From Flavobacterium silvisoli (GTDB lineage: Bacteria; Bacteroidota; Bacteroidia; Flavobacteriales; Flavobacteriaceae), in NCBI RefSeq assembly GCF_004329815.1, contig NZ_SJPE01000006.1, positions 96,706 through 160,705 of the forward strand: a stretch of 64,000 bases of DNA, given 5' to 3'. The translations under genes and the position numbers were made by a program. Below, one piece after another: positions 60,140 to 64,000 of this stretch (positions are counted from its first letter, which is position 1; each line of letters starts with the position of its first letter). The notes under the pieces were generated by a model, which did not search any database, was not told the origin of the DNA, and saw only the letters and a program-made list of their open reading frames with translations.

Positions 60140-62962
60140 TTACGCCGCTAACACTTCATTTAACTCTTTAATAATCGCATCGGTTTGGTCACCAAACAAT
60201 GCCCATAGTTTACTCAAGCCACCTTCCGCATTAAACGGCGGCAGGTCAAAATCGTCCTTTTCTACGCAAAAGCTGTTGGCTACATAGTCTTTCATCATCC
60301 GTAGCCAGTGCATCTGCTGTACGGTAAACTTTATCCCGGCACCGGCTTGTTTTTTAAACGCCCATTCCTGAAACTTTAAATCTACTGTTTTATCATAGGC
60401 CGTCAACCACTCGTCTTGTCCTACTACTTTGCGCAATAAAGAAACCAATAAGACCAATTCTTGTTTGGGTTTCTCAGTTCTTGGCGCACGCTTAATCAAT
60501 GTATCGGCAGCTTCGCTATCTTCTTCTGTAGCAAAAGCATCCCACAAAAGGTTGAGTTTTAAGGCAGGCTTTTCAACCACCAATACCTCATATAAATCCT
60601 TTATCATTTTATAAGTCAGGCTACGGTTTTTATAGTCTTGCGCATAAAAAATTTGCAGGGCCGTAATCTCGTCTTTGTGTTTTTCTATCCACTGTTTAAA
60701 GTCGGTAATAAGGGCCGTAGCCGCTTCGGCATGGTCTTTTACCCAACCTATTTTAGTGACAGAGTCTATATTCACCACATCTATAATCTGGTCATACTTC
60801 TTGCGGATGTCTACTATAAAGTCGCGCAAGTCAGGGTTGTGAAACACCGCCACAGCTTGTTCAATCAATTCTTGGTTAGCCTTGGTAATGGCTTTTTCTA
60901 TTTCCATTGGTGCTTGCCCGCGCATTTCACTCCTAATTCGTAATTCATCATTCGCAATTACATCAGGGTCGTATGCGTGCAATAACTTTTTCACCACTTG
61001 GGTAATGGTTAACCCGTTGGCTTTTTCGCTAAACTGTTGCTTGTCTTTGTCTTTAAGTTGTTGGTCTAAACGTATCAATCGGTTCGCCAAAGTAGTCAGC
61101 ATGTCTTCGCTGGTATTGCCCATCGCTACACTTTGCAATACATCTTTTAAGGATAGGCCCGGTAGTTTCTCTAAAGGTCTGCTGTCTGTTTTTTGCGACT
61201 GTTCTACACCAATGGCGTCAATAATTACAAAATGGTCTTTGCTGTATTTGGCCATAGGAGTGCCTTTGGCTCTTAATTCTTCTAAGGAGCAAGTACGTGT
61301 ACCACGGCCTTTCATTTGCTCATAATAGGAACGGCTTTTTACATCGCGCATAAACAGTAATACTTCCAACGGGCGTATGTCGGTTCCGGTGGCTATCATA
61401 TCTACGGTAACGGCTATGCGGGGGTAATAATCGTTTCTAAACTGTTGCAACACACTTTTAGGGTCTTCGTCAGAGCGGTAGGTAATTTTTTTGCAAAACT
61501 TATTTTCTTCGCCAAATTCTTCCCTAACAATGTCTATAATGTCTTCGGCATGGCTGTCGGTTTTGGCAAAAATTAATAGTTTGGGCACTTCAAAGTGGCC
61601 GTTGCTGTCCACCCGGTCGGGAAACATCATCGGCAAATTGTCTTTAGTGGCTTTGATGATGGTTCTAATGGTGCTGGGATTAACAATGTCTTTGTCTAAC
61701 TGCTTACCGCTGTAGGCTTCATCTTCATCCAGGGCCTCCCAAAACTTTTTACGGGTAAGGCGCTCGCGCTTGTCTACTTGTTCGCCCATTTTGATAACGC
61801 TACCGTTTTTGGTAATCTCGGTTTCAATAGTAAACACGTTGTAAGGCACCAAAACACCATCAATCACCGCTTTTTCATAACCGTAATCCGAAACCAAGTT
61901 TTGGTTAAAATACCCAAAGGTTCGGTTATCAGGCGTAGCGGTTAAGCCAATTTGAAACACGTCAAAATAATCCAGCACTTGTTTCCATAAATTGTATATA
62001 CTTCTATGGCATTCATCAATAACAATAAAATCAAAAAACTCAATTGGCACTTTTTCGTTATATCCAACAGGAATAGGTTCTTTGGATTGATAGGCTCTTT
62101 CATTAGGGTTTTCTTCCTCGGCACTTTCATCCAGTTCGGTCTCTTTTAAAATAGAGTACATGCGTTGAATGGTGCTGATATACACCTGAGAGTCATTCGG
62201 GATAAAAGAACTGTTCAATCGGGTTACCCCATACAATTCCGTAAACAAACGATTGTCGTCATTAGCCGTATAGGCTCTGAATTCGCCCTCCGCTTGTTCG
62301 CCTAAGTTCTTTGTATCCACCAAAAACAGGATGCGTTTGGCTTTGGCATATTTGAGTAATCGGTATACAAACGTAATGGCAGTAAACGTTTTCCCCGAAC
62401 CCGTAGCCATTTGAATCAAGGCTTTAGGTTTCTGGTCTCGAAACGATTGTTCTAAATTAGTAATAGCCGTAATTTGACAATCTCTCAACCCATCAACCGG
62501 TAGGGCAGGGATGTCGTGCAATCGGGCTCGTAACGTTTTAGGTTGGCTCAGCCATTGTACAAAAGTTTCCGGTCGGTGAAAGGTAAATACATTCCGCGAA
62601 CGGGGTTTAGGGTCACGATAATCCGTAAAACGGGTTACTTCTCCGGTACTTTCGTATACAAAGGGTAATGGGTCATTGTTTAGCAAACGCAATTTGGCAT
62701 TGGCATATTGCGAGGATTGGTCTTCTACGGTAGTCAGGCGCACGCCTTCTTCTTCACGCTTGGCCTCAATAATCCCCACAGGCTTTTTATCTACAAACAA
62801 CACATAATCCGCCGGACCAATATCAGTTTGGTATTCCCTGATAGCAATACCCAAACCGGCGGCCAGATTGAATTTTTTCTTATCCTGAATGATCCAACCA
62901 CAGGCCATAAGTTGCCTGTCGATGTTGTCTCGAGCAATTTGTTCAGGGTTTTGGTTGAGCAT
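60140..62962 (-). CDS. hsdR: Type I restriction endonuclease subunit R (HsdR)
   Basis: HsdR is the ATP-driven motor and nuclease of the restriction complex. The 940-residue protein has the N-terminal nuclease motif (Asp52 in PADYVLFV and Glu66-Ala-Lys68 in IIEAK), helicase Walker A QMATGSGKT (185-192), DEAD-box DECH (316-319), motif VI-like text (YEQMKGRGTRTC) and a C-terminal domain for assembly. Its start at ATG 62962 has a good promoter just upstream. It is first in the minus-strand defence operon, separated from hsdS by two insert genes. The composition is less AT-rich than the insert genes. Confidence 0.96.
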   Translation of the reverse strand: MLNQNPEQIARDNIDRQLMACGWIIQDKKKFNLAAGLGIAIREYQTDIGPADYVLFVDKKPVGIIEAKREEEGVRLTTVEDQSSQYANAKLRLLNNDPLPFVYESTGEVTRFTDYRDPKPRSRNVFTFHRPETFVQWLSQPKTLRARLHDIPALPVDGLRDCQITAITNLEQSFRDQKPKALIQMATGSGKTFTAITFVYRLLKYAKAKRILFLVDTKNLGEQAEGEFRAYTANDDNRLFTELYGVTRLNSSFIPNDSQVYISTIQRMYSILKETELDESAEEENPNERAYQSKEPIPVGYNEKVPIEFFDFIVIDECHRSIYNLWKQVLDYFDVFQIGLTATPDNRTFGYFNQNLVSDYGYEKAVIDGVLVPYNVFTIETEITKNGSVIKMGEQVDKRERLTRKKFWEALDEDEAYSGKQLDKDIVNPSTIRTIIKATKDNLPMMFPDRVDSNGHFEVPKLLIFAKTDSHAEDIIDIVREEFGEENKFCKKITYRSDEDPKSVLQQFRNDYYPRIAVTVDMIATGTDIRPLEVLLFMRDVKSRSYYEQMKGRGTRTCSLEELRAKGTPMAKYSKDHFVIIDAIGVEQSQKTDSRPLEKLPGLSLKDVLQSVAMGNTSEDMLTTLANRLIRLDQQLKDKDKQQFSEKANGLTITQVVKKLLHAYDPDVIANDELRIRSEMRGQAPMEIEKAITKANQELIEQAVAVFHNPDLRDFIVDIRKKYDQIIDVVNIDSVTKIGWVKDHAEAATALITDFKQWIEKHKDEITALQIFYAQDYKNRSLTYKMIKDLYEVLVVEKPALKLNLLWDAFATEEDSEAADTLIKRAPRTEKPKQELVLLVSLLRKVVGQDEWLTAYDKTVDLKFQEWAFKKQAGAGIKFTVQQMHWLRMMKDYVANSFCVEKDDFDLPPFNAEGGLSKLWALFGDQTDAIIKELNEVLAA

Positions 62963-63292
62963 GGGTTAGGGTTATTGTTATTTCAAACATAAAGAAAAAT
63001 TCCCACACTCACAATCCCCAACAATGGGTATTTTTTATCTGATAGCTAAACCTAATTTGCATAAAATCTTGTTTGGTATACCTGCATCAGGAATTCAGGT
63101 AACCCGGCTTCATAAAATTATCGCCGGTAAGCAGTGAGTCAATCCAATATTCATAATGACTTAAATAGGTTCTTCCGTGAGCCCCTTATTTAAAATAAAA
63201 GATCTATCCGTCTATCATCTATCCGTCTATCATCTATCCGTCTATCATCTCTTCGTCTCTCATCTCTTCGTCTCTCATCTCTTCGTCTGTCT
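62963..63292. other. 330-base gap between hsdR and the IS element
   Basis: It contains the hsdR promoter candidate (62984-63014), a short dyad near 63078-63098 (ACCTGCATCAGG.. / ..ATTCAGGT), and the 15-bp tandem repeats (63203-63293). I see no credible ORF or RNA gene. Confidence 0.6.
62984..63014 (-). promoter_or_regulatory. Candidate promoter of the defence operon
   Basis: In minus-strand reading TTG (63012-63014) is followed after 20 bases by TATGTTTG (62984-62991), a good fit to the Bacteroidota TTG / TAnnTTTG promoter. The leader would be about 15 bases before hsdR. Confidence 0.6.
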
Positions 63293-63293
63293 T
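63203..63293. repeat. 15-bp tandem repeat (ATCCGTCTATCATCT-like) beside the IS element
   Basis: About six 15-base units: three ATCCGTCTATCATCT copies nearly identical, then two of CTTCGTCTCTCATCT, then a decayed unit. It is the same repeat family as 46941-47016 and abuts the IS left end. No spacers, so it is not CRISPR. Confidence 0.88.
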
Positions 63294-63326
63294 GTCCTAA
63301 AATAGCTATACACTAAAAAAGTGTAT

Positions 63327-63872
63327 ATGGAAAACCCAGCACAAGAGATTTATGCTTCACGGGAGCACAAACAGAGCCGTTATGACAAACGCTTGATTTT
63401 AAAAATTGTCAAAGAAGTTGAACAAGGATTGCCTAGAAAAGAAGCTACCCGGATTTATGGATTAGGAAAAGCATCGTTAGATGGTTGGATGAGGGATTAT
63501 GGTTCACCCGAATATCAAGAAAAAATCAAACGCAGGAGTTATACAAACCTTCAAAAACGTACTATTGTTACAGCTATAGAACAAGGAAGATTGACCATTA
63601 AGGACGCTAAAACCGCCTATAATATCAAGAGCGATAAAATAATCAGAAATTGGATAGTACAATATAAATCAGAAAAAGTCGAAATTTGTATTGAAAACAC
63701 CTCACCCATGGCTAAGGATAAACCATCTTCCAAGGATTTAGAAAAAGCAGCTTTAGAAAAAGCTTTACAGCAGGCAGAACTTAAAATAAAAGCCCTGAAC
63801 ACCCTGATTGATGTAGCCGAAGAACAACTCAAAATTGACATTAGAAAAAAGTCTGGTGCCAAACAGTCTTAA
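63327..63872 (+). CDS. IS3-family transposase orfA (helix-turn-helix protein)
   Basis: I use ATG 63327 (MENPAQEIYASREHKQSRYD), giving 181 residues; a GTG 6 bases upstream also opens the frame. The protein has helix-turn-helix segments (RKEATRIYGLGKASLDGWMRDYG; TIKDAKTAYNIKSDKIIRNWIVQY) and a C-terminal coiled coil (LEKALQQAELKIKALNTLIDVAEEQ), the layout of OrfA proteins. It is followed 2 bases later by orfB. In IS3 elements the two are usually joined by programmed -1 frameshifting to make the active transposase, but no clear slippery site is marked here. Confidence 0.83.
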   Translation: MENPAQEIYASREHKQSRYDKRLILKIVKEVEQGLPRKEATRIYGLGKASLDGWMRDYGSPEYQEKIKRRSYTNLQKRTIVTAIEQGRLTIKDAKTAYNIKSDKIIRNWIVQYKSEKVEICIENTSPMAKDKPSSKDLEKAALEKALQQAELKIKALNTLIDVAEEQLKIDIRKKSGAKQS

Positions 63873-63874
63873 AA

Positions 63875-64000
63875 ATGAAACAAGACTTTCCTAAACTGGG
63901 AATAGCTGTTTTATGCCGATTGTTTGGCAAAACAAGACACGCCTATTACGATTGTTTATGGCGTAAAGAAAGTAGTTTAGTCAAAGAAGATGTCATTCTT
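63875..64000 (+). CDS. IS3-family transposase orfB, N-terminal part (cut by window edge)
   Basis: The frame starts at ATG 63875 (MKQDFPKLGIAVLCRLFGKT) and runs off the right edge after 42 codons. The start and the phrase RLFGKTRHAYYDCLWRKESS resemble the N-terminal HTH part of IS3-type OrfB, which normally carries the DDE integrase core further on. Whether the copy is intact cannot be judged. Confidence 0.75.
   Translation, partial: MKQDFPKLGIAVLCRLFGKTRHAYYDCLWRKESSLVKEDVIL

Larger units (their letters stand above)
63293..64000 (+). mobile_element. IS3-like insertion sequence, right side cut by the window edge
   Basis: Two transposase frames in the order orfA then orfB start here; the right end lies beyond 64000. 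The left boundary is estimated at TGTCCTAAAATAGC near 63293, where the tandem repeat stops; an 8-bp hairpin (TATACACT/AGTGTATA, 63307-63327) covers the region just before the orfA start. Without the right end, the terminal repeat and target duplication cannot be confirmed. Confidence 0.7.

Overview
The window is chromosomal DNA of a Bacteroidota bacterium, almost certainly a Flavobacterium or close relative in the Flavobacteriaceae. Signs of this are a complete gliding/type IX secretion core (gldK-gldL-gldM-gldN), exosortase F with its partner, a 287-residue primary sigma factor, an FtsZ with a very long C-terminal extension, A/T-rich start regions mostly without Shine-Dalgarno sequences, and repeated TAnnTTTG promoter elements.

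Layout. 1-4637: the end of ftsQ, then ftsA, ftsZ and a yqeY-like gene (division operon), followed by tRNA-Arg(UCG). 4949-10898 (mostly minus): rpe, rpoD, a lipoprotein, pnp, rpsO and a GAF-domain methionine sulfoxide reductase-like gene. 10964-19335 (plus): xrtF and its partner, an ATP-cone nuclease coupled to a beta-CASP hydrolase, a metal-handling cassette (HYC_CC_PP protein, TonB receptor, HMA protein), carbonic anhydrase, a DUF2490 protein and a DedA protein. 19385-26015 (minus): groEL-groES, secG, a TPR protein, lptE, a sigma-54 activator and miaB. 26385-36119 (plus): topA, an arginase-fold protein lacking its metal ligands, gldKLMN and an FAD oxidoreductase. 36109-42250: mixed housekeeping and conserved hypothetical genes, including an ABC-F ATPase, a FemAB-like acyltransferase, a secreted plant-type LRR protein and a DnaJ-KTSC fusion. 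42065-50293 (minus): an RND efflux system (TolC, adaptor, permease) flanked by small YgaP-like membrane proteins, a rhodanese, a DUF983 protein and a Crp/Fnr regulator.

51203-62962 is an accessory defence island on the minus strand that looks like one operon. A type I restriction-modification set is split apart: hsdR is first, hsdS is in the middle and hsdM is last. Two AT-rich inserts sit between them. The first, between hsdR and hsdS, encodes a nucleoid-associated NdpA/YejK-like protein and a protein with four predicted membrane segments. The second, between hsdS and hsdM, encodes a GIY-YIG protein, a 106-residue protein with a glycine-rich N terminus, a PfkB-kinase/nucleoside-deoxyribosyltransferase fusion, a QueC-like enzyme and a dGTPase-like HD hydrolase. 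The genes are tightly packed (overlaps of 4-13 bp, gaps of 2-20 bp). The second insert is the best candidate for an undescribed system: a nucleobase/nucleotide-processing module with a small putative acceptor protein inside a restriction operon. The window ends in an IS3-like element cut by the right edge.

Non-coding features include about fifteen intrinsic terminators (several serving convergent genes), candidate promoters of the flavobacterial type, a 15-bp tandem repeat family at two loci, two decayed copies of a dispersed intergenic repeat, a 47-bp tandem repeat with internal hairpins, and an unusually good Shine-Dalgarno sequence before rpoD. Functions are assigned by reading the sequence and recalling families; no database search was run.
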